This document shows, one piece after another, positions 1 to 8,652 of a stretch of 45,748 nt of DNA. The notes under the pieces are model-generated. The model searched no databases and had not been told where the DNA came from. It saw only the letters and a list, made by a program, of their open reading frames with translations. Origin of the DNA: Chloroflexota bacterium (GTDB lineage Bacteria; Chloroflexota; Anaerolineae; UBA7937; B3-Chlor); the NCBI GenBank assembly GCA_030613785.1, contig JAUWLF010000023.1, positions 1-45,748 of the forward strand, in the 5' to 3' direction. Position numbers and translations under genes: made by a program. Every line of letters begins with the position of its first letter. Within the stretch, counting starts at the first letter, position 1.

Positions 1-894
1 CACGTCAACGCGTCCCACTCCCATTTCCAAAGCTTGCTCATAGTAGCCTAGAGCCTCTTGTATCATTCCCTGGGAATGGAAATCAATAGCCTTACCCAGA
101 ACGGCGGTGATCCCCGCGTGGCTCCCTGACGCAAGACCCTGCAACTCGGCTGGCCCTTCGTGAGGCTCTTCGGGGTGCTGCACCAACTCCTCCTCTCCCA
201 GCACAGCCTCTGCCAGACTACTCAAGGCGTCTTGAACCGCCGAGTCGACAGGACCAAGCTCTTCACCTGGCACAAGAAGGGACGGCTCAAGGACCCCTAC
301 GTCCCCGTCTGCGATCAAGCGCTCCAGAAGGGCGCGAGCCGTGGCATTCCCTCGGTCCAGCGACAGGACCTTCTTGCAGTAATCCACCGCCTGTGCACTC
401 TCGCCATCCTCGTGGCTCATCCGCGCTAGAGCGAGGTACTCCTCCACGGCAACAGCCGTATTGGACTGCAACTCACATGCCTCTGCCAGCCTTCTGCGAG
501 CGTCCTTGTATGCTGGTTGGAGCCGGACAACTTCCCGCCAGGCGTCGGCTGCCTGTGACAAGACCCTCTGCTTTTCGTACAGCTCAGCCAAGTGCGTCCA
601 GGCATGTCCTGCATCCGTAGTCCGTCCCAAGCGCTCTAGAATCTGCGCTCTCTTCATGACAGGCGACGGATCATCCGGAGTCAGCTCAGAGACCTTCCTG
701 TACTCCCTCAAAGACTCCCGCACTCTCTCTGCCTGCAAATAGGCGAAGGCCAAGCCGCTCCGAGCCGCTGCATCGTCTGGGAATTCATCAGTAGCCAGCC
801 TGTACTGCTCAATGGCTTTCATCCATTGCCTGTCCCAGGCATGGCTGTGTGCTTTCTCCACGGCTCCGTCAAAGAGGTCACGATCCCCTGCCAT
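1..894 (-). CDS. TPR-repeat protein, C-terminus cut by window edge
   Basis: An open frame of 298 codons runs leftwards from an ATG at 894 and is still open at base 1, so the C-terminus lies outside the window. My translation begins MAGDRDLFDGAVEKAHSHAW and shows tetratricopeptide-like helical pairs, for example IEQYRLATDEFPDDAAARSG, then YRKVSELTPDDPSPVMKRAQ, AWREVVRLQPAYKDARRRLA, and a last repeat near the edge (EALGYYEQALEMGVGRVDV). An acidic, less regular linker lies around residues 190-260. There is no signal peptide or membrane segment, so it is probably a cytoplasmic scaffold or protein-interaction protein. It lies 85 bp downstream of argF on the same strand and could be co-transcribed. 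Its start has only a weak upstream purine stretch. The TPR fold is clear; the specific function is unknown. Confidence 0.8.
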   Translation of the reverse strand, partial: MAGDRDLFDGAVEKAHSHAWDRQWMKAIEQYRLATDEFPDDAAARSGLAFAYLQAERVRESLREYRKVSELTPDDPSPVMKRAQILERLGRTTDAGHAWTHLAELYEKQRVLSQAADAWREVVRLQPAYKDARRRLAEACELQSNTAVAVEEYLALARMSHEDGESAQAVDYCKKVLSLDRGNATARALLERLIADGDVGVLEPSLLVPGEELGPVDSAVQDALSSLAEAVLGEEELVQHPEEPHEGPAELQGLASGSHAGITAVLGKAIDFHSQGMIQEALGYYEQALEMGVGRVDV

Positions 895-979
895 AGCTCG
901 TCAACCAACCCTGCTGCCCGGTACCCAAGAACCACAACCCAACTCATTCAGCATCAACACGAGTGGTAAGTGAACGTAC

Positions 980-1900
980 TCAATCCCCCATCAGCGTGAG
1001 CAGCAACGCTTTCTGCAAGTGCATCCTGTTCTCGGCTTGATCGTAGACTATCGATTGCCCCCCGTCTATCACTTCGTCCGTGATCTCCTCTCCCCGGTGA
1101 GCGGGCAGGCAATGCATGACCATCGCATCTGGAGCAGCCAAGGCCACCAGTTCGGCATTGACCTGGTACGGCCCGAAAAGCGGCATGCGCCCGGCTCGTT
1201 CTCCCTCCTGCCCCATACTGGTCCACACGTCGGTGTAGACGACGTCTGCTCCAGAGACCGCGGAACGAGCATCCGTGCCCACGACCGCCTTGCCCCCTGT
1301 CTCCTGCGCAAACGCCTGCGCCCGGCTCACTACATCACCACGTGGCTCATACCCTGAAGGGCTCGCGACACGTATCTCCATCCCCACCTTGCTGGCTGCG
1401 AAAAGAAGCGAATGGGTCACGTTGTTACCATCGCCCACGTAGGCCAGCTTCAATCCCTGCAAGGCGCCCCGTCTCTCGTAGATGGTGAACAGATCGCTCA
1501 GAGCCTGACACGGATGGACGAAGTCAGAGAGCCCGTTGATCACCGGCACCGATGCGTGAACAGCTAACTCCTCCACGTCAGCATGTGCGAAGACGCGAGC
1601 CACAATACCATCGACATATCTGCTCAACACACGTGCCGCATCTGCCACGCTCTCACGTTGACCCAGCTGGATCTCCTGTGGTGAGAGATACAGAGCTTGC
1701 CCTCCCAGATGCAGCATGCCCACTTCGAAGGAAACGCGCGTACGCAAGGAGGGCTTCTGGAAGATCATCCCCAAGGCCTTGCCCGCAAGCACAGGATTGT
1801 TCCCGCCGTGCCTCCAATCATCCTTCAGATTCTTGGCTAGCTCCAGGAGCCTCCAGATCTCGTCTGCACTGAGATCAGCAATAGTGACGAAGTGCCTCAT
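980..1900 (-). CDS. argF: Ornithine carbamoyltransferase
   Basis: Transfers the carbamoyl group of carbamoyl phosphate to ornithine to give citrulline in arginine biosynthesis (cytoplasm). The 306 aa product has the usual family length. The carbamoyl-phosphate motif is SLRTR (residues 51-55, where many homologues have STRTR), followed by the HPCQ loop near residue 128 and the ornithine-domain motif [10 protein letters not shown] near residue 265. An ATG seven codons upstream (1921) is also in frame. I prefer 1900 because GGAGG sits nine bases before it, and because a TATACT -10 element overlaps the position of the upstream ATG. No other arginine genes are in the window, so argF is detached from any arginine operon here; the downstream gene is the TPR protein. 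Family call firm; the biosynthetic rather than catabolic role is inferred. Confidence 0.93.
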   Translation of the reverse strand: MRHFVTIADLSADEIWRLLELAKNLKDDWRHGGNNPVLAGKALGMIFQKPSLRTRVSFEVGMLHLGGQALYLSPQEIQLGQRESVADAARVLSRYVDGIVARVFAHADVEELAVHASVPVINGLSDFVHPCQALSDLFTIYERRGALQGLKLAYVGDGNNVTHSLLFAASKVGMEIRVASPSGYEPRGDVVSRAQAFAQETGGKAVVGTDARSAVSGADVVYTDVWTSMGQEGERAGRMPLFGPYQVNAELVALAAPDAMVMHCLPAHRGEEITDEVIDGGQSIVYDQAENRMHLQKALLLTLMGD

Positions 1901-1921
1901 TCCTCTGTGCCTCCGCCTCAT

Positions 1922-1927
1922 AGTATA
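1922..1927 (-). promoter_or_regulatory. -10 element of the argF promoter
   Basis: On the minus strand TATACT lies 22 bases before the preferred argF ATG, giving a predicted leader of about 15 bases that contains the GGAGG ribosome site. The -35 side is poor (TTTCTT at 17 bp spacing), so this is only a moderate call. Confidence 0.45.
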
Positions 1928-3229
1928 TCATAGGATGATGGCCCAAGAAAACGCCTTGCGCCTTTGAGACCATGTTTGCCAGTCTGCCGATGCACACCAT
2001 CTCCACCGTAGAGAGTCCACTGGTCAGCTGCTCCACGCGGAAAACCCTCTCCACCGTGAAGGCTCCTGCCACAGTCCGCATGTGGCCAGACAGGCCGCCT
2101 ACGTCGGCCGGTCGAGGGCAACCCTGAACTGTCCGTCGTCTCGATCTTCACAAAAGTGGCGATAGTGCCAGAAGCCCCTGGGCCTTCTCCCAACCCCCAT
2201 TCCTCGTGATGTCCCGGCCCTCGATTCAAACAAGACCCGGGCTATGGGAAGCTGCCGCTGACACTGCCTGGGGTCTTCCTCAGGACACGTGATCGCCGCC
2301 CTCCGCTCAGCAGCACCCGTCGCGTGAGTCCCGCGGCCTCTCGCTGCGCCCTTTGCCGCCCTTGGTGCTCCAGTAGTCGAAACACCGATCAGCCAACAAC
2401 GGTCCGCCCCATCAAATCGGACGAATCTCTGCGAGGAGAGTGGCTCCTGTCTATCCGAGGCCGACTGAAGGCCACAGTGCCCACTGCCAACGGACAATGG
2501 TGGAAGACAGCCCTGCGGCACCTAGCACTCTGATTCTCAACGCGTCGCATTTGTCAGGTCTCCGAGCCATGCTTCAGAGGATTGGCTCGAGCCTGAGTCT
2601 ACCCCCCAGGTCCCTGCGGGACAGCAGGCTTGGCAGATGGAGCATCTGCGAACACATCGTGGGCCAAGGTAGACATGCCGGTAAGGGCCTTTGGAACACT
2701 AATACGACGGCCGCTGCGCGACCGACTGCCCACGACGACGTGATTCTATCACGACTACACACAGAGTTCAAGCGACTGAGAGTGAGGGCGTTGAAGAAGA
2801 TCTTCTAGGTTTCCGAGGCGTCTGGGAACCATAGTGGCACCAGCAAGGGCTGACAATTTTCCCTTCAGGCCGAATGTATGGCTAGCGCTCTCCTATGAAC
2901 AGCGACGTTGGCTAAGCTGCACGGGATGACATGCGGCTACGGTGTTCGCTTAGGCTTGTGGGACAGATGCCGTGGCTTCCCGGCTACCAAACACGTCAAA
3001 TAGGCTGTTGAGAAAGGGCGACGGGAACGTCAACCCACCTGTACTCCGGACGGAGGGCGCCAGGCTCGAGCGGGGTGCCGCGCTGAGTCGAATTGCAGTG
3101 TGCAGAGAAGCAGGTCCTTATGGAACTTCAGGTAGTGGGGTTCAGAGAGAGACTTGCGACCTGCCCCTTGCTTTGGCGAACTCTCTTGCACATCCCCTGA
3201 CGCTACGTCAAGAGAACTGGTGCTTGGTC
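1928..3229. other. Gene-free stretch between argF and scpA
   Basis: About 1.3 kb with only short overlapping reading frames on both strands, none resembling a known protein or showing a good ribosome site. Stops scattered through all frames and shifts of apparent coding character suggest decayed DNA rather than a compact regulatory region. The right half (about 2776-3110) carries repeat copy A, which has a diverged partner at 34925-35265. Apart from the argF -10 element at the left and the scpA promoter at the right, I see no other signal. Confidence 0.6.
2776..3110 (+). repeat. Diverged ~330 bp repeat, copy A
   Basis: Colinear with 34925-35265. Three blocks stand out: 2824-2847 against 34969-34992 (20 of 24 bases equal); 2894-2972 against 35038-35115 (about 70 % equal by eye, with one small gap); and 3068-3096 against 35230-35258 (23 of 29 equal). 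Block order and orientation are the same in both copies. The gaps between blocks differ by lengths that do not preserve a reading frame, which argues against a conserved protein. The central hairpin-like part (2919-2938) is an imperfect version of the perfect palindrome in copy B. It could be a decayed mobile element or a structured RNA; nothing here decides between them. Confidence 0.6.
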
Positions 3230-3258
3230 TGGACAAGAGCACCAAGCCGTCGTATAAT
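3230..3258 (+). promoter_or_regulatory. Sigma-70-type promoter upstream of scpA
   Basis: TGGACA (3230-3235), 17 bp, TATAAT (3253-3258). The -10 box is a perfect consensus and the spacing is ideal. The predicted leader to the scpA start at 3438 is about 170 bases. Confidence 0.75.
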
Positions 3259-3437
3259 AGCTGCTGCCATCTTCACGGGACCGCCCTGACCGTGACCTTC
3301 GCCTGCCACAGAGGATGTGCACCGCATCTCAGAGCGGCAAACGACTCGACATCCCCAGGGATACCTTGCGTGATGAAGGCAAACAGGCGCTTGTCCGAAG
3401 GACAACATCGGGACAGGCGCTCCAAGGATGGTTTGAC

Positions 3438-4151
3438 ATGGCAACAACGTACAGTGTGGCACTGCCGATCTTCGAGGGTCCCCTCGATCTTCTATTGCAT
3501 CTGATTGAAAAGAGGGAACTGGATGTCACCAAGGTTTCTCTGGCTGCGGTGACGGACCAGTACCTGGACCACATAAGTCGCCTGGAGAAGCTAGAGTCTG
3601 AGAAGCTGGCCGACTTCTTGACCGTCGCGGCAAGACTCCTGCTCATCAAGTCCCGCATGCTTCTTCCCCAGCTGCCTCCCGAGGAGGCCCAGGAAGAGGA
3701 AGATGTGGGCGATGAGTTGGTGAGACAACTGATCGAATACCGCAGATTCAAAGCTGTAGCTGAGGAACTGAAGGCCAGAGAGGAACAGGGGCTCAGAGCA
3801 TACGCTCGTCTCTTTCCCCTGCCTGAACTAGAGAGGAGCTTCCAGCTGGAGGGCGTCACCCTGGAGAGCCTGGTGGAAGCGGTCCGACAGGCGCTGTTGG
3901 CTCAATCCATGCCTTCGGTGGACGACGTTGTCACTCCCTTCTACGTCTCTCTTCCAGAGAAGATCGCTCAACTCGAGGAAATCGTAGTCAAACGAGGGCG
4001 CCTCAGCTTCAATCAACTGCTGGCTAGCGCTGCCTCACGCACCGAGATCATCGTGACCTTCCTCGCCCTGCTCCAACTGATCAAACGGCGAATTGTCACG
4101 GTCGACCAAGATGAGGTGTTCGGGGAGATTGTGGTCAGTGCAGGCGAGTAG
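3438..4151 (+). CDS. scpA: Segregation and condensation protein A (kleisin)
   Basis: ScpA is the kleisin subunit of the bacterial SMC-ScpAB condensin complex that organises and segregates chromosomes. The 237 aa product starts with the hallmark N-terminal helix region containing FEGPLDLLLHLIEKRELDV (about residues 11-29) that binds the SMC neck, followed by YLDHISRLEKLESEKLADFL and the RLLLIKSRMLLP segment. It ends with a winged-helix-like C-terminal part (SFNQLLASAASRTEIIVTFL) that contacts the SMC head. The frame opens earlier (3315), but homology and an AAGGA nine bases before the ATG at 3438 fix the start. In many genomes scpB follows directly; here the next 600 bp hold no scpB, so ScpB must be encoded elsewhere or be absent. 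Confidence 0.93.
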   Translation: MATTYSVALPIFEGPLDLLLHLIEKRELDVTKVSLAAVTDQYLDHISRLEKLESEKLADFLTVAARLLLIKSRMLLPQLPPEEAQEEEDVGDELVRQLIEYRRFKAVAEELKAREEQGLRAYARLFPLPELERSFQLEGVTLESLVEAVRQALLAQSMPSVDDVVTPFYVSLPEKIAQLEEIVVKRGRLSFNQLLASAASRTEIIVTFLALLQLIKRRIVTVDQDEVFGEIVVSAGE

Positions 4152-4278
4152 ATCGTGCGCAAGGGTCCACAGTCGAGAGGGGTGGAGCAGGCACGGCCGC
4201 ACCCAGCGGGGCAGTCCCCAGCGCTTTCACATGCTCTAAGAGTCGTGGGGCATCATTGGGCACCAGTGCCGCTTCCCC

Positions 4279-4491
4279 TCACTGGAAGGCCGGGAACTCG
4301 GTGAGTGCAAGGTCAAGGGTCTCCTCATCTCCGGTCAGTACAATTAGCACTTCTCGGTCCCGCTGGCCGAGGTACGTCACCTGGTCTTCACTCCACCACG
4401 TCTGGGACTGGGGTCCGTCAATGGCCCGAGAACTGTCCCCCGCCCGTTCCATGAAGGTCCGGTAGAAAGAGAAGAACTCTCCGCGACCAGG
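4279..4491 (-). pseudogene. Protein-like fragment, probably a gene remnant
   Basis: The minus-strand frame is open for 70 codons and ends in TGA at 4279-4281. It reads FFSFYRTFMERAGDSSRAID, then QTWWSEDQVTYLGQRDRE and VLIVLTGDEETLDLALTEF, with balanced, protein-like composition. The frame is broken upstream by a stop at 4492-4494, and protein-like sequence seems to continue in a different frame (MIDELVDLLP, then a stop). The only ATG (4452) has no ribosome site. I do not recognise the family. Either a decayed gene or chance; moderate to low confidence. Confidence 0.35.
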
Positions 4492-4745
4492 TCAACCCTC
4501 GACAGCTACGGCAAGAGATCCACCAACTCATCGATCATCACATCTTCCTCTTGCCCCCTGCCGTCCCAGGGAAGACGGAGGACGTCTACGAGACCCTATT
4601 TGCACCTACTGAGAGCCAGAAAGGAGACGGCGCCATGGTAACATTATCATTTGACTGGACACGGGGAAAGAGCCAAGCCCGTCACTCTGGCCACATCGCG
4701 AAGAGACAAGAAAGGCCCACAAACCTTAAACTTTGGCTCGAATGA
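4455..4745 (+). pseudogene. Protein-like fragment, possibly transposase-derived
   Basis: The plus-strand frame is open for 96 codons up to a stop at 4743-4745 and has no good start. It reads RKRRTLRDQVNPRQLRQEI, HQLIDHHIFLLPPAVPGKTE and DVYETLFAPTESQ. The NPxxLRxEI piece recalls the C-terminal end of DDE-type transposases, but this is an impression from memory. The second half loses protein character. It overlaps the minus-strand fragment slightly, so both cannot be intact genes. Confidence 0.3.
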
Positions 4746-4767
4746 TGATAATGATCCTCTTTTCCTA

Positions 4768-4796
4768 TTGCCAAGTGGTGGATTGTGTAGTATAAT
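4768..4796 (+). promoter_or_regulatory. Promoter of the mraZ-ftsZ cluster
   Basis: TTGCCA (4768-4773), 17 bp, TATAAT (4791-4796). The -10 box abuts the first MraZ box, so the predicted transcription start lies within the MraZ operator. The leader to the mraZ ATG is about 75 bases. Confidence 0.85.
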
Positions 4797-4822
4797 GTGG
4801 GTAATCGTGGGGAGAAGTGGGA
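4797..4822 (+). promoter_or_regulatory. Three MraZ boxes (autoregulatory operator)
   Basis: GTGGGT (4797-4802), GTGGGG (4807-4812) and GTGGGA (4817-4822) form direct repeats with an exact 10 bp period, the known MraZ operator architecture. Their position right after the -10 box fits repression of the cluster by its first gene product. Confidence 0.88.
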
Positions 4823-4877
4823 CACATCACTGGAGAATGACCCACAAAGACGGCGAAGGTGGGGCGCAGTAGCACAA

Positions 4878-5309
4878 ATGTTCCTCGGCGAAGATGTTCA
4901 TCAGATCGACAGCAAGGGCAGGCTTACCCTTCCAGCCAGGTTCAGAGCAGAACTCGCCAGAGGGGTGGTGGTAACACGGGGTTTGGACAAGTGCCTCTTC
5001 GTCTACCCTGTGGAGCAGTGGCAGAAGCTGGCTGACAAGATCAACGGCCTTCCGCTGACGCAGCGGAACGCACGCAACTTGGCTCGCCTCTTCTACTCCG
5101 GAGCCAGCAGATGCGTCCCTGACAAGCAGGGACGCATCCTCCTCGCACCCTACCTCAGGGAGTTCGCCGGAGTAGACGGTGAGACGGTGATCGTCGGTCT
5201 CTACACGCGCCTCGAAATCTGGAGCCCTGAGCGATGGCAGGAGATCAGGAGCGAAGTGGAGGAACACGGAGATGCGATCGCTGAGCACTTTGCTGAACTC
5301 AACGTCTGA
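4878..5309 (+). CDS. mraZ: Transcriptional regulator MraZ
   Basis: MraZ is an AbrB/SpoVT-fold DNA-binding protein that forms rings and represses its own dcw operon. The 143 aa product has the normal length and two tandem swapped-hairpin domains. The first carries DSKGRLTLPARFR (about residues 11-23) and the second DKQGRILLAPYLREFA (about residues 80-95). The frame is open 27 codons further upstream, but that extension would cover the operator and leader; the ATG at 4878 gives the canonical MFLGEDVHQID start. The first gene of the cluster, it overlaps rsmH by one base through TGATG, so the two are translationally coupled. The three MraZ boxes upstream are its expected target. Confidence 0.95.
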   Translation: MFLGEDVHQIDSKGRLTLPARFRAELARGVVVTRGLDKCLFVYPVEQWQKLADKINGLPLTQRNARNLARLFYSGASRCVPDKQGRILLAPYLREFAGVDGETVIVGLYTRLEIWSPERWQEIRSEVEEHGDAIAEHFAELNV

Positions 5310-6232
5310 TGGATGCCAGACCAGTCCACATCCCTGTGTTGGTCTCAGAAGTGCTGGATGGGCTAGACGTTAGGCCAGGAGGGAAGTACATAGACTGCAC
5401 ACTGGGCACAGGGGGGCACGCCAGAAGGATTCTGGAGAAATCGGCTCCTGACGGTAGGCTGCTGGGCATAGATGTGGATGCCTCAGCGATTGAAGTCGCC
5501 AAGAACAGGCTCGCCCAATTCGCGGGGAGAAGCCAACTCGTGCGAGACAACTTCAGACAACTGGACAAGACAGCCTCAGAGCACGGTTTCCTCGCCGCAG
5601 ACGGCGTGCTTTTCGACCTGGGAGTGTCATGGCCACAGTTGCAAGAAGGTCACCGAGGCTTCTCCTTCCGGCAAGAAGGGCCTCTGGACATGCGTATGGA
5701 TCTAGACGGGGAGGTCACAGCCAGTCACCTAGTCAATCAACTTGGGGGAGCGGATTTGGCCCGTATCCTGGCCGAATATGGCGAGGAGCCCAAGTCCAGA
5801 GCCATAGCACGAGCTATCGTGCGGAATCGCCCCTTCAGGACGACATTGGAACTCGCCGATGTAGTGGCTCGCGTCGTGGGCCGACGTCGCAGACGGCATC
5901 CGGCGACCAAGACATTCCAGGCTCTGCGCATCGCTGTGAACGAGGAGTTGAGCGCTCTGTCCGAGGCTTTGCCTCAGGCGTTGGCTATCTTGGCTTCAGG
6001 AGGGAGACTGGCCGTCATCACGTTCCACTCCCTGGAAGACCGCGTGGTCAAGACATTCATGGCACGGGAGTCGAGAGACTGCGTCTGTCCGCCTGAGATC
6101 CCGGTCTGCACGTGCCGCCACCGCCGTACTCTGCGCATCCTGACGAAGAAACCGATTCGGCCATCGATCGAGGAGATCAAGGAGAACCCGCGCTGCCGTA
6201 GCGCCAAGTTGAGAGTGGCCACTCGCTTGTAG
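5309..6232 (+). CDS. rsmH: 16S rRNA (cytosine-1402 N4) methyltransferase
   Basis: RsmH (formerly MraW) methylates N4 of C1402 in 16S rRNA, in the ribosomal P site, using S-adenosylmethionine. The 307 aa product has the early HIPVLVSEVLDGL segment, the SAM-binding GTGGHARRIL motif near residues 35-44, the second motif DLGVSWPQL, and the late catalytic-core segment ITFHSLEDRVVKTFM near residues 236-250. Its ATG shares a base with the mraZ stop. It occupies the standard second place in the cluster. All expected motifs are present and nothing looks unusual. Confidence is high. Confidence 0.95.
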   Translation: MDARPVHIPVLVSEVLDGLDVRPGGKYIDCTLGTGGHARRILEKSAPDGRLLGIDVDASAIEVAKNRLAQFAGRSQLVRDNFRQLDKTASEHGFLAADGVLFDLGVSWPQLQEGHRGFSFRQEGPLDMRMDLDGEVTASHLVNQLGGADLARILAEYGEEPKSRAIARAIVRNRPFRTTLELADVVARVVGRRRRRHPATKTFQALRIAVNEELSALSEALPQALAILASGGRLAVITFHSLEDRVVKTFMARESRDCVCPPEIPVCTCRHRRTLRILTKKPIRPSIEEIKENPRCRSAKLRVATRL

Positions 6233-6236
6233 AGGA

Positions 6237-6743
6237 ATGAGGAATGTGTCGGTGATTGATGATCCCATGTACCTTCCAAGCGTACGAGTCCGAAACTATC
6301 ACGCGGACCCTCCTTCTTTCAGGCTCACTCGGAAGACCATGGGCCTTCTGCTCCTCCTGCTGGTGGTGGCCGGACTGATAGGCTCTTTCTATCTGAGCCA
6401 GGCGAGCCACACAGCGGCTGCCGGCTTGGAGATCGTGCGCCTGACAAGGGAAAAGGAGCGTCTACGGCAAGACAATGCGGAACTCCGCAAACAGATAGCC
6501 GAACTAGAGACCCTGTCCAGCATTCGGGCCCGCGCAACTGAGTTGGGTTTCGTCGAGACGGAGAGTGTCGAATACCTAGTCGTAGATATCCGCGCTCGGG
6601 AGCCCTCCAGTCAGGAGGTCTCATGGCCGGGTTACGCAGAGGAGATAGACCAGGGCGAACCGAAGCCCCTGGACTCAGAGGCGGCTCGGTGGTGGGCAGA
6701 ACTGGGAACCTTGTTTGAGTCTTGGACCAAGACACAGCGCTGA
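6237..6743 (+). CDS. ftsL: FtsL-like septum protein, single membrane helix and coiled coil
   Basis: A 168 aa protein with one membrane segment (MGLLLLLLVVAGLIGSFYL, about residues 35-53) followed by a heptad-rich coiled coil (IVRLTREKERLRQDNAELRK) and the SIRARATELGF motif typical of FtsL/DivIC proteins. It should form the FtsQ-FtsL-FtsB type subcomplex that activates FtsW-FtsI. The assignment rests on architecture and position between rsmH and ftsI, because FtsL sequences are poorly conserved. The 34-residue cytoplasmic head and a ~60-residue acidic C-terminal tail after the coiled coil are longer than in many homologues. AGAGGA touches the ATG at 6237, so the in-frame GTG at 6246 may be the true start. 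Confidence 0.82.
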   Translation: MRNVSVIDDPMYLPSVRVRNYHADPPSFRLTRKTMGLLLLLLVVAGLIGSFYLSQASHTAAAGLEIVRLTREKERLRQDNAELRKQIAELETLSSIRARATELGFVETESVEYLVVDIRAREPSSQEVSWPGYAEEIDQGEPKPLDSEAARWWAELGTLFESWTKTQR

Positions 6744-6766
6744 GTTGAGGCCTCCTGGGGAGAGCC

Positions 6767-8581
6767 TTGGCCCAGTCCGATCAGACCGGGAGCGCTTCGC
6801 GGGACGGTGGCCCTGCTAGAGAGATTGACCAGATAATGGCAGAATCCGATTGGCCTGAGCGCGGATCCAAGAGACGACTAATGCTCCTCTGGATGGCGAC
6901 GGTCGCAGTCGTGTTGATTCTGGTCGGCAGGCTATTCTATTGGCAGGTGATACGACATCAGGAGTTGCGAGAAGTCGGAGAGCGGTGGCAGCTCGTTGAC
7001 CTGCCAATTCCCGCCCTTCGAGGAACCATCATGGACCGAAACGGCTTCACTTTGGCCCTAGACGAATACGAGTTCGAGATTTTCGCCACTCCTAAGGACA
7101 TCCTGAACTCTGAGGGACTAGCTGCTGAGCTGGCTCCCGCATTGCACATGGATCAGGGCAAGCTAGCCGAACTGCTTTCCCAGAGAAACGAACCCTCCGT
7201 GTCATTGGTCTGGGACGCACCGTGGGGAATGGCCAGAGAGGTAGAAGACATCAAGGATAGCTGGAGTGCTGCAGCTCTGGGAATCAGTGCTGCCCGAAAG
7301 CGCGTATATCCTGAAAAGGACGTGGCCTGTCATTTGCTGGGTTTTGTGGCATACGATCATGAGGTTGACTACGCGGCGTACTACGGAGTTGAGGAGTACT
7401 ACACGGAAGAGTTGCGTGGTACGGAGGGCCATTGGGGAGGCACAGGTGACACCCTCAATTTGCAGCTGAGCCTGGGTGCCGCCGAAGTGGCATTACCGCA
7501 AGATGGCCTCGATCTCATCCTGACCGTCGATCGCACGATCCAGTATTTCGCGGAGGATGAACTGCGGAGAGTCATAGAGGAGTATGGCGCTGAGAGAGGA
7601 ACGATCATCGTCATGGATCCCCAGAGCGGTGCCATTCTTGCCATGGCTAGCTACCCCTGTTTCGATCCCAACCCCAGCCTCGGCAAGGTGATACCGAAGG
7701 AACTGTTCATCAATCCCGCGATCAGCGAAGCGTATGAACCAGGGTCGGTGTACAAGGTGGTCACCATGGCCGCAGCGCTGGATTCAGGCACTGTGGGCCG
7801 GCACAGCACCTACTATGATGAAGGACAGATATTCGTAGGGGGTCAGATCATCCTGAACTGGGACAGAAGGGCCTACGGAGTCACGAACATGACCGACCTG
7901 CTGGGGCATTCACTGAATGTAGGTGCGGCCACTCTGAGCACCAATATGGGCTCAGAGACGTTCTACGACTATGTGGACCGCTTCGGCTTTGGACAGGTCA
8001 CGGGGATAGATCTGCCGTACGAGTCGACGGGCATTCTACGAGCGCCAGGCCAAGGCAATTGGCGCGAGGGTGACCTGGGCACCAACTCCTTCGGCCAAGG
8101 CATAGCCGTCACTCCGATACAGATGATCACTGCCGTAGCGGCAGTGGCCAACGAGGGAGTGGCGCCGAGGCCCTACGTCGTGCAGCGAGTCGAACGTGAG
8201 GGTCAGATCATCCAGGAGTTCTCCCCTCAGCCGGGCCGTTCCGTGATATCTCCATCAGTAGCCAGGGAGCTAACGGATATGCTGGTCGAATCCCTGAGAG
8301 GCAGGGATAATCTGAGCATACCAGGGTACACGATCGCTGGCAAGACTGGGACAGCGCAGATCCCGGTGACAGGTGGGTATCACCCTGAAGATACCATAGC
8401 CTGTTTTGTAGGCTACGCACCCGCCTACGACCCTCAGTTCATCATCTTGGTCAAACTGGACAGACCCCGAGAGTCACCATGGGGCTCGGTGGTAGCTGTC
8501 CCAGCGTTCAGGCGACTGTCCGAAAAGTTGTTCATCTATCTACGCATACCGCCTGATCAAATGAGGATAGCTAGCAGGTAG
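6767..8581 (+). CDS. ftsI: Septal penicillin-binding protein (transpeptidase)
   Basis: A class B penicillin-binding protein that cross-links septal peptidoglycan. After a short cytoplasmic tail it has one membrane helix (about residues 39-57), a dimerisation/pedestal domain and the transpeptidase domain. The three catalytic motifs are intact: SVYK at 327-330 with the nucleophile Ser327, SLN at 382-384, and KTG at 526-528. No PASTA domains follow, and the 604 aa length fits a simple FtsI/PBP2-type enzyme. The start is the TTG at 6767, placed seven bases after GGGGAGA; an in-frame ATG at 6836 has a weaker ribosome site. In most dcw clusters murE comes next; here murF follows directly. Confidence 0.92.
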   Translation: MAQSDQTGSASRDGGPAREIDQIMAESDWPERGSKRRLMLLWMATVAVVLILVGRLFYWQVIRHQELREVGERWQLVDLPIPALRGTIMDRNGFTLALDEYEFEIFATPKDILNSEGLAAELAPALHMDQGKLAELLSQRNEPSVSLVWDAPWGMAREVEDIKDSWSAAALGISAARKRVYPEKDVACHLLGFVAYDHEVDYAAYYGVEEYYTEELRGTEGHWGGTGDTLNLQLSLGAAEVALPQDGLDLILTVDRTIQYFAEDELRRVIEEYGAERGTIIVMDPQSGAILAMASYPCFDPNPSLGKVIPKELFINPAISEAYEPGSVYKVVTMAAALDSGTVGRHSTYYDEGQIFVGGQIILNWDRRAYGVTNMTDLLGHSLNVGAATLSTNMGSETFYDYVDRFGFGQVTGIDLPYESTGILRAPGQGNWREGDLGTNSFGQGIAVTPIQMITAVAAVANEGVAPRPYVVQRVEREGQIIQEFSPQPGRSVISPSVARELTDMLVESLRGRDNLSIPGYTIAGKTGTAQIPVTGGYHPEDTIACFVGYAPAYDPQFIILVKLDRPRESPWGSVVAVPAFRRLSEKLFIYLRIPPDQMRIASR

Positions 8582-8652
8582 TGCATCCGCATGATAAGAC
8601 ACAGTGAATGTGCGTTAGTCAGGGGCCACAATATCGGAGTACAGACGAGAAC

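Larger units (their letters stand above)
4152..4767. other. Gap with decayed coding fragments between scpA and mraZ
   Basis: About 600 bp without an intact gene. Two stretches read like protein, one on each strand (4279-4491 minus, 4455-4745 plus; see separate entries), and neither has a credible start. No clear terminator with a T-run was seen after scpA. The right end merges into the mraZ promoter. Confidence 0.55.

Noticed and set aside
2099..2521. A 140-codon minus-strand open frame in the argF-scpA gap
   Set aside because: No ribosome site, no recognisable motif, and Arg/Gly-rich composition expected by chance in GC-rich DNA. I could not exclude a decayed gene.
3329..3859. A 176-codon open frame antisense to scpA
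   Set aside because: Ser/Arg-rich shadow of the ScpA coding sequence, with no recognisable family.
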